From Pseudoscardovia radai (GTDB lineage: Bacteria; Actinomycetota; Actinomycetes; Actinomycetales; Bifidobacteriaceae): 64,000 bases of DNA. The notes below the pieces were generated by a model that was not told the DNA's origin, did no database searches, and worked only from the letters and a program-made list of their open reading frames with translations. Shown here piece after piece: positions 48,589-59,473 of the stretch. How positions within the stretch are numbered: the stretch's first letter is position 1; every line of letters starts with the position of its first letter. A program made the translations under genes and the position numbers. Location of the stretch: assembly GCF_002259605.1 (NCBI RefSeq), contig NZ_MWWR01000004.1, positions 253,962 through 317,961 on the forward strand, written 5' to 3'.

Positions 48589-50919
48589 GTCATGTCCTTT
48601 CTGTGAAAATGCGTTCTGAGAACGTGTTTCCTGGGAGTCCACGATAATCTCCGCGTGCGATGGCGTCGGCATGGCGTCGTCCAGATTGGCCGCCACCTTC
48701 GCGTTGCGCAGACGGTTGGCGTTGAGGACGAGGCATATCGACGACAGGGCCATGGCGAGGCCTGCGATCATGGGGCTGAGAAGCCAGCCCGTCAGAGGGT
48801 AGAGCACGCCTGCGGCAAGCGGGATGCCGATGATGTTGTACATGAACGCGAAGGTGAGGTTCTCGCGGATGTTGCGCATCGTGGCATGCGAGAGGTCGAT
48901 GGCCGTGATGACGCCCGACAGGCTGCCGTTCATCACCGTGATGTCGGCGGACTGCATCGCCACGTCGGTGCCGGTGCCCATGGCGAAGCCGATATCGGCC
49001 GTGGCCAGGGCGGGGGCATCGTTGATGCCGTCGCCCACCATCGCCACGAGGCCCGTGTCTCCCGCGGCCTCCGCCTCGGTCTGGATGCGTTCGATCCACC
49101 ACGCCTTGCCGCCCGGCCTGACGTTGCAGATCGCCGTGTCGATGCCGACCTCGTCGGCCACGCGGCGCGTCGTCTCCTCCTTGTCGCCGCTGAGCATGAT
49201 CGTGCGGATGCCGCGCGCGTGGAGGACCGCGATGGCCGCGGCGGAATCGGGCTTCACCGGATCGTCGGCGTATGACACCTTCGGCATATCGTCGGTCTGC
49301 GCCACGCAGTCCTCGCCGCCTTGCGCCAGATGCGCGACGCCTTGCGTCACGGTTCCCGTCTTGTCGAAAACGACGGTCGTGATATTGCGGGCGCGCTGCA
49401 GGGCGTTCGCGGATGTGACGAGCACGCCGTTGCGCGCCCCCAGGCCGAGGCCCGACGTCACCGACAGCGGCGTGGCCAGGCCGAGGGCGCACGGGCACGC
49501 GATGATAAGCGTGGACACCGCGGCCACCAGCGCATGCGCAAGGCGCGGCTGCGGGCCGACCGTAAGCCAGATGGCGAAGGTCCACGCGGCGATGAGCACG
49601 ACGACCGGCACGAATACGGCGGCGATGCGGTCAGCCAGCTGCTGCACCGGCGCCTTCGTCGCCTGCGCCTTGCGCACCATGGCGATGATCTGCGACAGCA
49701 CGGTGTCGTCGCCCACTGTGGTGGCGCGCAGAACGATCGGCCGGTCCAGAACGGTTGTCGCGCCCGTCACCTCGTCGCCCTCCCCGTGCGGGACGGGGCG
49801 CGATTCGCCGGTGACCATGGATTCGTCGACCTGTGCGCATCCGGCGACGATGACACCGTCGGTGGGCACGCGGTCGCCCGCCTTCACGATGACGGTGTCG
49901 CCCGGCTTCAGCGAGTCGATGGCCACGTCGGTTCCCGCTCCGGGGTTGCGCCATGCGCCGGACGCGATGTCTGCGGCGTCGACGAGACGCGCCGTGTTCG
50001 GACGCAGGCCGATGAGGGCGCTCACGGCGTCGCCCGTGCCTTGGCGCGCCTTGGCTTCCAGAAGCCGGCCGACGAGAACAAGCGTGATGACCACGCCCAC
50101 GGATTCGAAATACGGCTCGCGCGAGCCTTCTGGCAGCGCGGTCGGCGCGATGCAGACCACGAGGCTGTACAGGTACGCGGCGCAGGTGCCCAGCGTGACG
50201 AGCGAGTTCATCTCGGGGGAACGGTGGACGAGCGCCAGCCAGCCGACGCGGTGGATGGGCCAGCCGCAGTAGAGCATGACGGGCGTGATCAGCGCGAACT
50301 GCCACCACGGGTTCATAAGCCATGCCGGCCACGTCGACATATCGGCCGCCATCATGGCCATGGCGACGACGAACACCGGAACCGTTAGAACCGTGCCGAC
50401 GATGATGCGGCGAGTCAGGTCCCGCGTCTCGTTCGCGTTCTCCGCCGCGGCGGAGGCGTCGGCGGCCGGGGAGTGGGCGGGCGCGGCTGCCGTGGCGCGG
50501 GAAGCCGTCTGGGCATCGTGCGCCGTTGCGGCGCCTGCGGCAGGCGTGGAACCGCCGACCACATGAAGCGAACCATGCACCATGTTCATGCCGCAGGCGA
50601 AGGGGTAGTCGCCCGGCGCCAACGCCGGGATCTCGACGTTCGTACGCTGGTTGCCGGGCAGGTGCACGTCGATGCCCAGGTCGGAGAACACCACATGCGA
50701 CGTACATTCGCCGGTTTCCTTGCGGTCGAAGGTGATGGTCGTGGGCATGCCGGCCTTCAGCTCGATGGTGGCGGGGGAGTAGCCTCCCTGCACGCCGACC
50801 GTGATACGCTGGCGGCCGTTGTCAACCACGGCCGCACTGCCCTGACGTTTTCCGAAGAAAAACCAGACGATGGCAAGGCTCAGCAGTGCGGCGACGACGA
50901 TGGTGGCGATGGTTTCCAT
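48406..50919 (-). CDS. Copper P-type ATPase variant: cupredoxin + P1B ATPase lacking the N domain + YHS
   Basis: 837 residues. An N-terminal helix, then a cupredoxin-like domain (GGYSPATIELKAG, TGECTSHVVFSDLGID, FACGMNMVHGSL with Cys/His/Met ligands) replaces the usual HMA domain. The ATPase core has DESMVTGES, the metal-site IIACPCALGLATP, the phosphorylated DKTGT and MVGDGINDAPAL. Only ~35 residues separate DKTGT from DDPVKPDSAAA, where normal copper pumps have roughly 150, so the nucleotide-binding domain with its SEHPL-type motif is missing. The C-terminal 60 residues are a YHS metal-binding domain (FVDPVCGMTV, YRFCSAHCVEAF). AAGGAG precedes the ATG. Its pumping ability is doubtful. Confidence 0.85.
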   Translation of the reverse strand: METIATIVVAALLSLAIVWFFFGKRQGSAAVVDNGRQRITVGVQGGYSPATIELKAGMPTTITFDRKETGECTSHVVFSDLGIDVHLPGNQRTNVEIPALAPGDYPFACGMNMVHGSLHVVGGSTPAAGAATAHDAQTASRATAAAPAHSPAADASAAAENANETRDLTRRIIVGTVLTVPVFVVAMAMMAADMSTWPAWLMNPWWQFALITPVMLYCGWPIHRVGWLALVHRSPEMNSLVTLGTCAAYLYSLVVCIAPTALPEGSREPYFESVGVVITLVLVGRLLEAKARQGTGDAVSALIGLRPNTARLVDAADIASGAWRNPGAGTDVAIDSLKPGDTVIVKAGDRVPTDGVIVAGCAQVDESMVTGESRPVPHGEGDEVTGATTVLDRPIVLRATTVGDDTVLSQIIAMVRKAQATKAPVQQLADRIAAVFVPVVVLIAAWTFAIWLTVGPQPRLAHALVAAVSTLIIACPCALGLATPLSVTSGLGLGARNGVLVTSANALQRARNITTVVFDKTGTVTQGVAHLAQGGEDCVAQTDDMPKVSYADDPVKPDSAAAIAVLHARGIRTIMLSGDKEETTRRVADEVGIDTAICNVRPGGKAWWIERIQTEAEAAGDTGLVAMVGDGINDAPALATADIGFAMGTGTDVAMQSADITVMNGSLSGVITAIDLSHATMRNIRENLTFAFMYNIIGIPLAAGVLYPLTGWLLSPMIAGLAMALSSICLVLNANRLRNAKVAANLDDAMPTPSHAEIIVDSQETRSQNAFSQKGHDMFHFGKNKTKDSDQTFVDPVCGMTVGADAQSVEHQGTTYRFCSAHCVEAFKADPAKFVKG

Positions 50920-51065
50920 CTGCGCTCCTTCCGGTGGTGCGTTCCGTGGGTCAAACGTAACGCACTCGGTCCGGGGGTGGTTATGCTGTCGGCGTACTTT
51001 CCTGCTCGTCGTTCCAAGTCGTGGCTTTTGTGATATCGCGTTGGGCGTGTCGCGTGTTTCGGGGG

Positions 51066-51095
51066 TTGCGAAACACGATGGAGTCGCGCTACAAT
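51066..51095 (+). promoter_or_regulatory. Promoter of leaderless rmuC
   Basis: TTGCGA (51066) and TACAAT (51090-51095) are separated by 18 bp. The -10 box ends 7 bases before the ATG. Confidence 0.6.
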
Positions 51096-51102
51096 CGAAC
51101 CT

Positions 51103-52482
51103 ATGTTCGAGACATTTGGAGAGGTCGTCATCCTCATCATCATGACGCTGATTGGTGCCGCAGTCGGTTTCGGCATCGGACGAGCCACGGCGCGGCCATC
51201 GGATTCCCGTGCCGTGGAAGATCTCGCGAGCGTGCGGGCGCAGCTCGCTTCGTCGCAGGCCACCTGCGACCAGCTGGGCAAGCAGCTCGAGTACACGCAG
51301 GGCGAGGTCACCCAGATGCGTGCGCAGGAAACCGAGCGCCTGCGCGCGGAGCAGCTCAAGGCGCAGCGCGGGCAGTCCGACGCCCTCGATGCGCAGGAGG
51401 CGCGCAAGAACGGCGAGGCCGCCCTGCTCGAGGCCTTCGCGCCTGTGCAGAAGAACCTCGACGAGCTGGGGCGTCGGGTGGCCGCGATGGAACAGTCGCG
51501 CAAGCAGGAGATGGGCGCCCTTGGTGCGAGTCTCCAGGCTCTGGGCCGCCAGCAGCAATCGCTGGGCAAGCAGACCGAGTCGCTTGCCGCCGCATTGCGC
51601 AATAACAAGGTGCGCGGGGCCTGGGGCGAGGCCCAGCTCAAGAACATCGTGGAGTCCGCCGGACTGCTGCAACACGTGGACTTCGACACGCAGGTCGTGC
51701 TCGAGGACAGCGGACGGCGCCCCGACATGGTGGTGCATATGCCCGGCGGCAAATGCATCCCCATCGACGCCAAGACGCCGTACAGCGATTACCAGAGGGC
51801 ATGCGATATTCCCGATTCCGCCGACGAGACGCAGCTGCGGCTCAAGGCGCAGCTGCTGGCCGGCCATGCCAAGGCGGTGCGCGCCCATGTGGACGAGCTC
51901 GCCCGGCGCGAATACTGGGCGTCGCCGACGCTGGGAGATACGCCCGATTTCGTCATCGCCTTCGTGCCGAACGAATCCGTGCTTCAGGCCGCGCTCGAAC
52001 AGGATTCCGGGTTGATGGACTACGCCTTCTCGAAGAAGGTGGCGCTGTGCTCGCCGGTTACGCTGTGGGCGGTGCTCAAATCCGTCTCCTATGCGTGGCA
52101 GCAGCAGGGACTGACCGATGACGCCCAAGAGTTGTTCACGTTGTCGCGCGAGTTGTACGACCGCATGGCCACATTGGGCGATCGCGCCGCGAAACTCGGC
52201 GGAAGCATCACGCAGACCGTCAAGAACTACAACGCCTTCGTCGGCACGCTCGAGGGGCGTGTGCTGCCGACGGCGCGCAAGCTCCAGAAAATCGAGATAG
52301 GCAAGGTCATTCCTGAGGTCAGCCAGCTCGATCCGGAGAAAACCGATGTGCGCGAGCTGACCGCGGCCGAGTTCGCCGACGTCCGCCCCGGCATGCCTCC
52401 GCGGCCCACCATGGCATCGGGTGGTGCCTCGGGCGGCGGCGCGGGCGGCACCATGGCCGGCACTGTGCCGCGGTTGGGCTAG
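51103..52482 (+). CDS. rmuC: DNA recombination protein RmuC homologue
   Basis: 459 residues. An N-terminal membrane helix (VVILIIMTLIGAAVGFGIG, ~9-27), a Gln/Glu/Ala-rich coiled coil (~40-150), then the RmuC nuclease-like domain: NKVRGAWGEAQLKNIVESAGLL, DTQVVLEDSGRRPDMVVHMPGGKCIPIDAKTPY, and PDFVIAFVPNESVLQAAL. RmuC limits inversions at short inverted repeats in E. coli, which is notable in a genome with so many palindromic repeats. A Gly-rich tail follows. Leaderless start. Confidence 0.92.
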   Translation: MFETFGEVVILIIMTLIGAAVGFGIGRATARPSDSRAVEDLASVRAQLASSQATCDQLGKQLEYTQGEVTQMRAQETERLRAEQLKAQRGQSDALDAQEARKNGEAALLEAFAPVQKNLDELGRRVAAMEQSRKQEMGALGASLQALGRQQQSLGKQTESLAAALRNNKVRGAWGEAQLKNIVESAGLLQHVDFDTQVVLEDSGRRPDMVVHMPGGKCIPIDAKTPYSDYQRACDIPDSADETQLRLKAQLLAGHAKAVRAHVDELARREYWASPTLGDTPDFVIAFVPNESVLQAALEQDSGLMDYAFSKKVALCSPVTLWAVLKSVSYAWQQQGLTDDAQELFTLSRELYDRMATLGDRAAKLGGSITQTVKNYNAFVGTLEGRVLPTARKLQKIEIGKVIPEVSQLDPEKTDVRELTAAEFADVRPGMPPRPTMASGGASGGGAGGTMAGTVPRLG

Positions 52483-52485
52483 TGT
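52480..52485 (+). promoter_or_regulatory. -10 box of the leaderless gene at 52493
   Basis: TAGTGT overlaps the rmuC stop codon and ends 7 bases before the ATG at 52493. Confidence 0.5.
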
Positions 52486-52492
52486 GGTGGAT

Positions 52493-53200
52493 ATGAGTTC
52501 CGAATTCAAGCGAACGGGTTCTCCCGAGTTGCGCGCCGACGCGGCGCGTGCTGACATGTCGTACTTCCGCGAGCCGAAGGACCGCCTGCGCGATATGGTC
52601 GCCGCCGAGGTCGCCGCCAAGCCCTTCAGCGAGCTCACATCCATCACCTATGACCACGAGGGGTCCGAGCTTGCCGGCCACGTGCTTCTCGATGCGCTTG
52701 AGGAGGAAGGCTTCGGCCTCGACGATTTCGATGCCGTGGGTGCGCTGACCGCCGCCGCCATCCCCCTGGCCTGCGCCATGCTCCACGCCGCGGCTTCCCG
52801 CGGGCAGGACCTCGACGCCTTCGTCATGGATTTCGTCTATCCGTCCATCAAGGGGCCGTCCATCAAGGGCAAGCGCGTCATCCTTCTCGATGCGTGGCTG
52901 TCGGAGAAATCGTATGTCCAGACATCCTCGCTGGTGACGCTGCGCCACGGCAATGAGCTGAGCCTCGACTTCTCCATCGTCGAGAACGAAGGCGCCTCCG
53001 TCGCGGCCGTCGCCGCGCTGGTGGGCGGGGTGGACTCCGCGCAGGGGGAGCGCCCGGTCGTGCATGTGGTCGATACCGTGACCGATGCGGCGAGCGATCT
53101 TCCGTTCGTCGAGGTCTTCCACGAATCCGACCTGCGCGCCGAGGCCGATTCCGCCGATTCCGACGATTCGGCTGATTCCGACGACCAGTCGACGAAGTGA
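52493..53200 (+). CDS. Phosphoribosyltransferase-like protein
   Basis: 235 residues. The order of elements recalls orotate phosphoribosyltransferase: FDAVGALTAAAIPLACAML (a substrate loop), DAFVMDF, then KGKRVILLDAWLSEKSYV where PRPP enzymes have a VVVxDDVxTTGxS motif. The two acidic residues and the TTG turn of that motif are not conserved, so catalysis is uncertain. The C-terminal ~20 residues are Asp/Ser repeats (SADSDDSADSDD). The trmH-family gene follows 10 bp downstream, so the two form an operon. Confidence 0.6.
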   Translation: MSSEFKRTGSPELRADAARADMSYFREPKDRLRDMVAAEVAAKPFSELTSITYDHEGSELAGHVLLDALEEEGFGLDDFDAVGALTAAAIPLACAMLHAAASRGQDLDAFVMDFVYPSIKGPSIKGKRVILLDAWLSEKSYVQTSSLVTLRHGNELSLDFSIVENEGASVAAVAALVGGVDSAQGERPVVHVVDTVTDAASDLPFVEVFHESDLRAEADSADSDDSADSDDQSTK

Positions 53201-53209
53201 GCGCAGCCC

Positions 53210-53908
53210 ATGCATGAACCGTCCGAGTTCACGAAGCTCGTCGCGGCATCGGGCGAACCCGAGTTCCGCGAGGTCGGCGTCGGGCCCTGGAGCCAGGAGC
53301 ATCCCGGCGAGCCGGAGCCGACCGACCCGCGGTACGATCCCGAGCTTTTGTGCGATGGCGACCGCCGCAACGTCATGGACCGCTACCGCTATTGGAGCGT
53401 CGAGGCCATCAAGGCCGACCTCGACGCTCGCGGACGTCATCCTTTCGAAGTCGCCATCGAGAACTGGACACACGATTTCAACATCGGGTCCATCGTGCGA
53501 ACCGCGAATGCCTTCACCGCCAACCGCGTGCATATCGTCGGCCCCCACAAATGGAACCGCAAGGGCGCGCTGATGACCGAGCTGTACCAGCATGTGGAGC
53601 ATCACCCCAGCATTGACGCGCTGATCGACGACGTGCGGTGCGAATCCGACGACGCCGGCCTGCCCATGCCGCGCATCATCGCGCTCGACATCGTTCCCGG
53701 GGCGGTGCCCATCGAGACCTACGAGTTCCCCGAGCGCTGCCTGATGCTGTTCGGCGCCGAGGGTCCGGGCCTGACGAAGAAGGCCCTCGACCTCGCCGAC
53801 GATGTTGTCTACATCTCCCAGTTCGGATCCGTGCGGTCCATCAACGCCGGTGCCGCGGCTGCCGTCGCCATGCACGCCTGGATCCAGCAGCACGCCGCCC
53901 GTGCCTGA
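53210..53908 (+). CDS. TrmH/SpoU-family RNA ribose methyltransferase
   Basis: 232 residues. A trefoil-knot SPOUT methyltransferase. The three family motifs are present: HDFNIGSIVRTANAF (motif 1), CLMLFGAEGPGLTKKAL (motif 2) and VYISQFGSVRSINAGAAAAVAMH (motif 3, with the S-adenosylmethionine-binding turn). An N-terminal ~60 residues rich in Glu/Pro precede it. It 2'-O-methylates tRNA or rRNA; the target is not decidable. It is co-transcribed with the upstream gene. Confidence 0.88.
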   Translation: MHEPSEFTKLVAASGEPEFREVGVGPWSQEHPGEPEPTDPRYDPELLCDGDRRNVMDRYRYWSVEAIKADLDARGRHPFEVAIENWTHDFNIGSIVRTANAFTANRVHIVGPHKWNRKGALMTELYQHVEHHPSIDALIDDVRCESDDAGLPMPRIIALDIVPGAVPIETYEFPERCLMLFGAEGPGLTKKALDLADDVVYISQFGSVRSINAGAAAAVAMHAWIQQHAARA

Positions 53909-53947
53909 TCCGGCCGGTTTGCTTTGCTTTGCTCGGCTTCTCTTAAG

Positions 53948-54029
53948 AACAATGTGATGGTTTTCGGACCAAATCGGGGGATTCGGGGCGGAAAAATCGT
54001 GTTTTCTGTCCGCAAGCCATCACAGTGTT
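53948..54029. repeat. Family B 82-bp palindromic element, copy 5
   Basis: Starts AACAATGTGATGG and ends CCATCACAGTGTT; 82 bp. The right arm contains TGTCCGCAAG. The loop holds GGAAAAATCGTG. It lies between the trmH-family gene and gatC. Confidence 0.85.
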
Positions 54030-54095
54030 ATGAAACGATGCCCCCGCGCCCGCTCCGCGCGGAACCCACGTTGCCTGCAAGTCACGTCGCGCACA

Positions 54096-54101
54096 TATAG
54101 T
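54096..54101 (+). promoter_or_regulatory. -10 box of leaderless gatC
   Basis: TATAGT ends 7 bases before the gatC ATG. TTGCCT (54071) is a possible -35 box at 19-bp spacing. Confidence 0.6.
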
Positions 54102-54108
54102 GGGGGCC

Positions 54109-54402
54109 ATGGCAACATTCACACGTAAAGAAATGGAGCACCTGGCCGATCTCGCCAGGATCGCTCTGTCCGATGAGGAAATCACCCGCATGCAGGGCGA
54201 ACTCAACGTCATTGCGGACGCCATCGACGAGGTTCAGAAGGTCGCCACCGACGACGTGAAGCCGACCGCCAACCCCGTTCCGCTCGAGGCCTATCTGCGC
54301 CCCGACGTCGCCGAGACGCCGCTGACGCAGGAAGAGGCCCTTGCCGGCGGCCCGGTCACCGACCAGGGCATGTTCGTCGCCCCGCAGATCTTGGGCGAGT
54401 GA
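54109..54402 (+). CDS. gatC: Asp/Glu-tRNA amidotransferase subunit C
   Basis: 97 residues, normal length. [21 protein letters not shown] and the C-terminal [20 protein letters not shown] are typical. GatC wraps around GatA and stabilises the complex that makes Gln-tRNA(Gln) and Asn-tRNA(Asn) by transamidation. First gene of gatCAB, with a leaderless start. Confidence 0.95.
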   Translation: MATFTRKEMEHLADLARIALSDEEITRMQGELNVIADAIDEVQKVATDDVKPTANPVPLEAYLRPDVAETPLTQEEALAGGPVTDQGMFVAPQILGE

Positions 54403-54418
54403 GGTGAGAGACACAACG

Positions 54419-55951
<1,533 letters not shown>

Positions 55952-55979
55952 TTCTCACAGCGTAAGGAAACGGAACAAA

Positions 55980-57479
55980 ATGGCAGAAAAATTGATGAAG
56001 TTCTCCGAGGCCGTGAAGAAGTACGATCCGGTCCTCGGCCTGGAAACCCACGTGGAGCTGTGCACGAACACGAAGCTGTTCTGCCCCGCGCACGTCGAAT
56101 TCGGCGGCGCCCCGAACACGCAGCTCACGCCTGTCTCGCTCGGCCTGCCGGGCAGCCTTCCGGTGATCAACAAGACCGCCGTGGACTTCGCCATCAAGCT
56201 GGGCCTGGCGCTGCATTGCCAGATCAACGAGTGGAGCCAGTTCGCACGCAAGAACTACTTCTACCCGGATATGCCGCGCAACTACCAGATCTCGCAGTAT
56301 GACAAGCCGACGAACGGCGAGGGCTACCTCGACGTCGAGCTCGACGACGGCACGATTTTCCGCGTGCCGATCGAGCGCGCGCATATCGAGGATGATGCGG
56401 GCAAGAACACGCATGTGGGCGGCGCCGACGGCCGCATCGAGGGCGCCGACCATTCGCTGTGCGATTACAACCGCGCCGGCGTGCCGCTTATCGAAATCGT
56501 GACGAAGCCGATCACCGGCGTGGGCGAGCGCGCCGCCGAGATCGCGGGCGCCTACATGCGCACGCTGCGCGACATCGTGCGCGCCCTCGGCATCTCGCAC
56601 GCCCGCATGGAGCAGGGCAACATGCGCGCCGACGTCAACGTGTCGCTGCGCCCCACGCCGAACGACCCGCTCGGCACGCGCTCCGAGACGAAGAACGTCA
56701 ACACGTTCCGCGGCATCGAGAAAACCGTGACCTACGAGATCCGCCGCCAGGCCGCGATTCTCGACGAGGGCGGCGAAATCCTCCAGGAGACCCGCCACTG
56801 GGACGAGGCCACGCAGACCACCGCCGGCGGCCGCCTGAAAACCGACGCCGACGACTACCGCTACTTCCCGGACCCCGACCTCGTCATGCTCCACATCACG
56901 CCGGAGCATATCGAGCGCATCAAGGCGCAGATGCCGGAGATGCCGCGCGAGCGTCGCAACCGCCTCCAGTCCGAGTGGGGCATCAGCGACGACGCGATGC
57001 GCGACATCGTCAACGCCGGCGCCCTCGACCTCATCGAGGACACCGTGAAGGCCGGCGCGACCGCGCAGGGCGCCCGCAAGTGGTGGCTCGGCGAGATCGC
57101 CCGTGCTGCGAACGAGCAGGAGAAGTCGCTTGAGGAGATGGCCATCACGCCGGCCGACGTGGCCGAGGTGGAGAAGCTCATCGCCGACGGCAAGCTCAAC
57201 GACAAGCTTGCGAAGAAGACGGTGCTCGGCGTGCTCGCCGGCGAAGGCCACCCGTCCGAGGTCGTCAAGAAGCACGGCTACGAGGTGGTGCAGGACACCG
57301 GCGCGCTCGAGGCGGAGGTCGACAAGGCACTTGCCGACAACCCCGACATCGTCGAGAAGCTCAAGTCCGGCAACATGAAGCCGATGGGCGCCATCATCGG
57401 CGCCGTCATGAAGGCGACGCGCGGTCAGGCCGACGCCAAGGCCGTGAGCGCCCTCGTGATGAAGAAGATCAAGGGCTGA
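55980..57479 (+). CDS. gatB: Asp/Glu-tRNA amidotransferase subunit B
   Basis: 499 residues. It activates the misacylated tRNA and transfers ammonia. [55 protein letters not shown] and YRYFPDPDL are typical of the kinase-like core. The C-terminal YqeY-type tail is present ([36 protein letters not shown]). TAAGGAAACGG lies upstream of the ATG. The operon ends in a terminator. Confidence 0.97.
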   Translation: MAEKLMKFSEAVKKYDPVLGLETHVELCTNTKLFCPAHVEFGGAPNTQLTPVSLGLPGSLPVINKTAVDFAIKLGLALHCQINEWSQFARKNYFYPDMPRNYQISQYDKPTNGEGYLDVELDDGTIFRVPIERAHIEDDAGKNTHVGGADGRIEGADHSLCDYNRAGVPLIEIVTKPITGVGERAAEIAGAYMRTLRDIVRALGISHARMEQGNMRADVNVSLRPTPNDPLGTRSETKNVNTFRGIEKTVTYEIRRQAAILDEGGEILQETRHWDEATQTTAGGRLKTDADDYRYFPDPDLVMLHITPEHIERIKAQMPEMPRERRNRLQSEWGISDDAMRDIVNAGALDLIEDTVKAGATAQGARKWWLGEIARAANEQEKSLEEMAITPADVAEVEKLIADGKLNDKLAKKTVLGVLAGEGHPSEVVKKHGYEVVQDTGALEAEVDKALADNPDIVEKLKSGNMKPMGAIIGAVMKATRGQADAKAVSALVMKKIKG

Positions 57480-57523
57480 GCCGAGGCCGAGGGCATACGA
57501 TTGCCCCGGCGGTTTCGCAATAC

Positions 57524-57553
57524 AAGGGCCGGCGCCACGCCGGCCCTTCGTTA
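57524..57553 (+). terminator. gatCAB terminator
   Basis: A 10-bp perfect stem (AAGGGCCGGC and its complement, loop GCCAC), followed by CGTTATG. Confidence 0.82.
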
Positions 57554-57746
57554 TGTCCGCGCCGACCGCCGTCATATGAAGTCCCGGTGTGGGTTCGGCC
57601 ACGCGCGCCACACCGGCGACGGCATAGGATTATCCTGTGCTGTTGGAATAGCCTGAATTGATTTGCGAATCCGCGATATACCGATATATGGAGACGCGAT
57701 GCAGACAAACGCGATGCATGACACACGGAAAGGGGAGATCCGCACC

Positions 57747-58895
57747 ATGTCCACGCCACACGATGAGCCGGAGCGCACGCTTCCGGAGGTCATCACAATC
57801 CCGAATATCAAGGGCGAGATGTGCGAGCTGCGCCCCGCGACATGGGCGGACTGCGAGCGCATGGACGATATCCACGCCTTCGATGACGCCGAGGTCATCA
57901 CCGGAAAGTCGTCCCGTGCCGAACGCGCCGCCGTCCGCTCATGGGTGAGCCGCTCCATCGTCTGGACGGGGGGCGGCACCAGCGCCGGCGCCATGCCCGA
58001 CTACTCCGACCCCGAGTCCCGCGGCGTCATGGCCTGGTCCATGTATGCGCCCGAGCGCCCGTCGTCCGCCGCGCCGCAGGGCTCCGATGACGCGGGCGGG
58101 CACGCCGAGGAGCCCGCCTCGCATCTGATCGGCATGATCTTCCTTGTCGACATCGACGGATGGGGCAAATCCGCGCGCCTGCAGGTGGTGCTCGGCATCG
58201 ACTACCGCGGCCGCGGCTACTCGCGCGACGCCATGCCGCGCGTCATGACCTACGGCTTCGCCCCCGAACCCGTCGGCCTGGGGCTGGAGCGCATCTGGCT
58301 GAGCCTACCGGATGCGAACACGCGCAACTCCAGCGTCTACGAGTCGCTTGGCTTCGACCTGACCGGCCGCTCGCGCAACGCCATGTGGGACGGCCGCGAC
58401 GGCACCTACCATGACCTGCTCATCTTCGACGAAATCGCCGAGGAATACGACCCGATCCGCTCGCTCGCGGCCTTCGGCCTGCATAACATCATCGACAACC
58501 CCGGCGTCAAGGAGGCATTGGCGGCCCGCGAACGCACGATGGAGATCGCGCAGCGCACGGCCGACGGCGCCGATGGCACGAATGCGGCCGCCGGCGCCGG
58601 CTCCGACGATGCCGTCGCGGGCGGTGCAGGGTCGGACGGCGCGGGCCGGGCCTCCGGTGCCGACCGGGCGAATCGTGGATTCTCCCAGGCGCCTGGCGCC
58701 GCCGATGCCGCGACCTCCGCCGCCTCCTCCGCCGCCGGACAGGATGCCGACCTTCCCGGTGGCACGCCCGACGAGGAGACCTCCTCGAGCATGCATACCG
58801 AATGGGCGTATGGTGATGATGCAAGCCGACAGCCCGAGAAACGCGCCTGGTGGCGCAATCTGGGCCGCAATCGCAATCGAAAAGGAGACGCCTGA
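57747..58895 (+). CDS. GNAT-family acetyltransferase with a long disordered tail
   Basis: 382 residues. Residues ~15-235 are a RimJ/RimL-like GNAT domain: NIKGEMCELRPATWADCERMDDI, HLIGMIFLVDIDGWGKSARLQVVLGIDYRGRGYSRDAM (acetyl-CoA site RGRGY) and LERIWLSLPDANTRNSSVYESLGF. The rest is Ala/Gly/Asp-rich and probably disordered, ending in a basic cluster (RNLGRNRNRKGDA). The substrate is unknown. AAAGGGGAG precedes the ATG. Its stop overlaps the next gene's start by one base (TGATG). Confidence 0.8.
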   Translation: MSTPHDEPERTLPEVITIPNIKGEMCELRPATWADCERMDDIHAFDDAEVITGKSSRAERAAVRSWVSRSIVWTGGGTSAGAMPDYSDPESRGVMAWSMYAPERPSSAAPQGSDDAGGHAEEPASHLIGMIFLVDIDGWGKSARLQVVLGIDYRGRGYSRDAMPRVMTYGFAPEPVGLGLERIWLSLPDANTRNSSVYESLGFDLTGRSRNAMWDGRDGTYHDLLIFDEIAEEYDPIRSLAAFGLHNIIDNPGVKEALAARERTMEIAQRTADGADGTNAAAGAGSDDAVAGGAGSDGAGRASGADRANRGFSQAPGAADAATSAASSAAGQDADLPGGTPDEETSSSMHTEWAYGDDASRQPEKRAWWRNLGRNRNRKGDA

Positions 58896-59212
58896 TGAGC
58901 GCCGAGGATCTGGACAACTACGAGAACGACGCCGAGCTGGCCCTGTATCGCGAATACCGTGACGTCATCAAGCTCTTCACCTATGTGGTGGAGACCGAAC
59001 GGCGCTTCTATCTCGCCAATCACGTGGATTTCAACGTGCGCACGGCCGGGCAGGACGTCTATTTCGACGTGCAGCTCACCGACGCCTGGGTGTGGGATGT
59101 GTACCGTCCGTCGCGTTTCGTGAAGAACGTGCGCATCGTCACCTTCAAGGACGTGAATATCGAGGAGATGCAGAAATCCGACCTCGAGTTCCCCGAAGGC
59201 CTGACGGCCTGA
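58895..59212 (+). CDS. DUF2469 family protein
   Basis: 105 residues. The family is nearly restricted to actinobacteria and strongly conserved: MSAEDLDNYENDAELALYREYRDV, YVVETERRFYLANHV and DAWVWDVYRPSRFVKNVRIVTFKDVN. The function is not established. In many actinobacteria it sits beside rnhB and lepB, as it does here. AAAAGGAG precedes the ATG inside the end of the acetyltransferase gene. Confidence 0.9.
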   Translation: MSAEDLDNYENDAELALYREYRDVIKLFTYVVETERRFYLANHVDFNVRTAGQDVYFDVQLTDAWVWDVYRPSRFVKNVRIVTFKDVNIEEMQKSDLEFPEGLTA

Positions 59213-59296
59213 CGGCCGGCGTGTCGGATGTTCCAGATGGCCTGACGGCCTGACGCGTCCGCCCATGCCGCGGATGCCGTTGGCCGCCGTGCGTGG

Positions 59297-59473
59297 TATC
59301 ATGCTGCCTGTTTGTGCCGTGCCCTGCATTGCCGCATAGATGCGGGGTATCGAGGGTCCAGCCGTTCGACGGCGGATCGGCACGCTCCCCGATGGCAAAC
59401 CGGAGGGGATAGGTTCGGACGCGCGCGTCGCGTCCCTGATTGCGCTGATATGCGGCGGCGCGAGAGGTGCAAT
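59297..59473 (+). promoter_or_regulatory. rplS promoter and structured leader
   Basis: TATCAT (59297-59302) is the likely -10 box, giving a leader of ~165 bases. The leader contains GCCGT-TCG-ACGGC and GGACGCG-CGCGT-CGCGTCC hairpins before the AGAGG binding site. This may be an autoregulatory ribosomal-protein leader, but I do not recognise its class. Confidence 0.4.
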
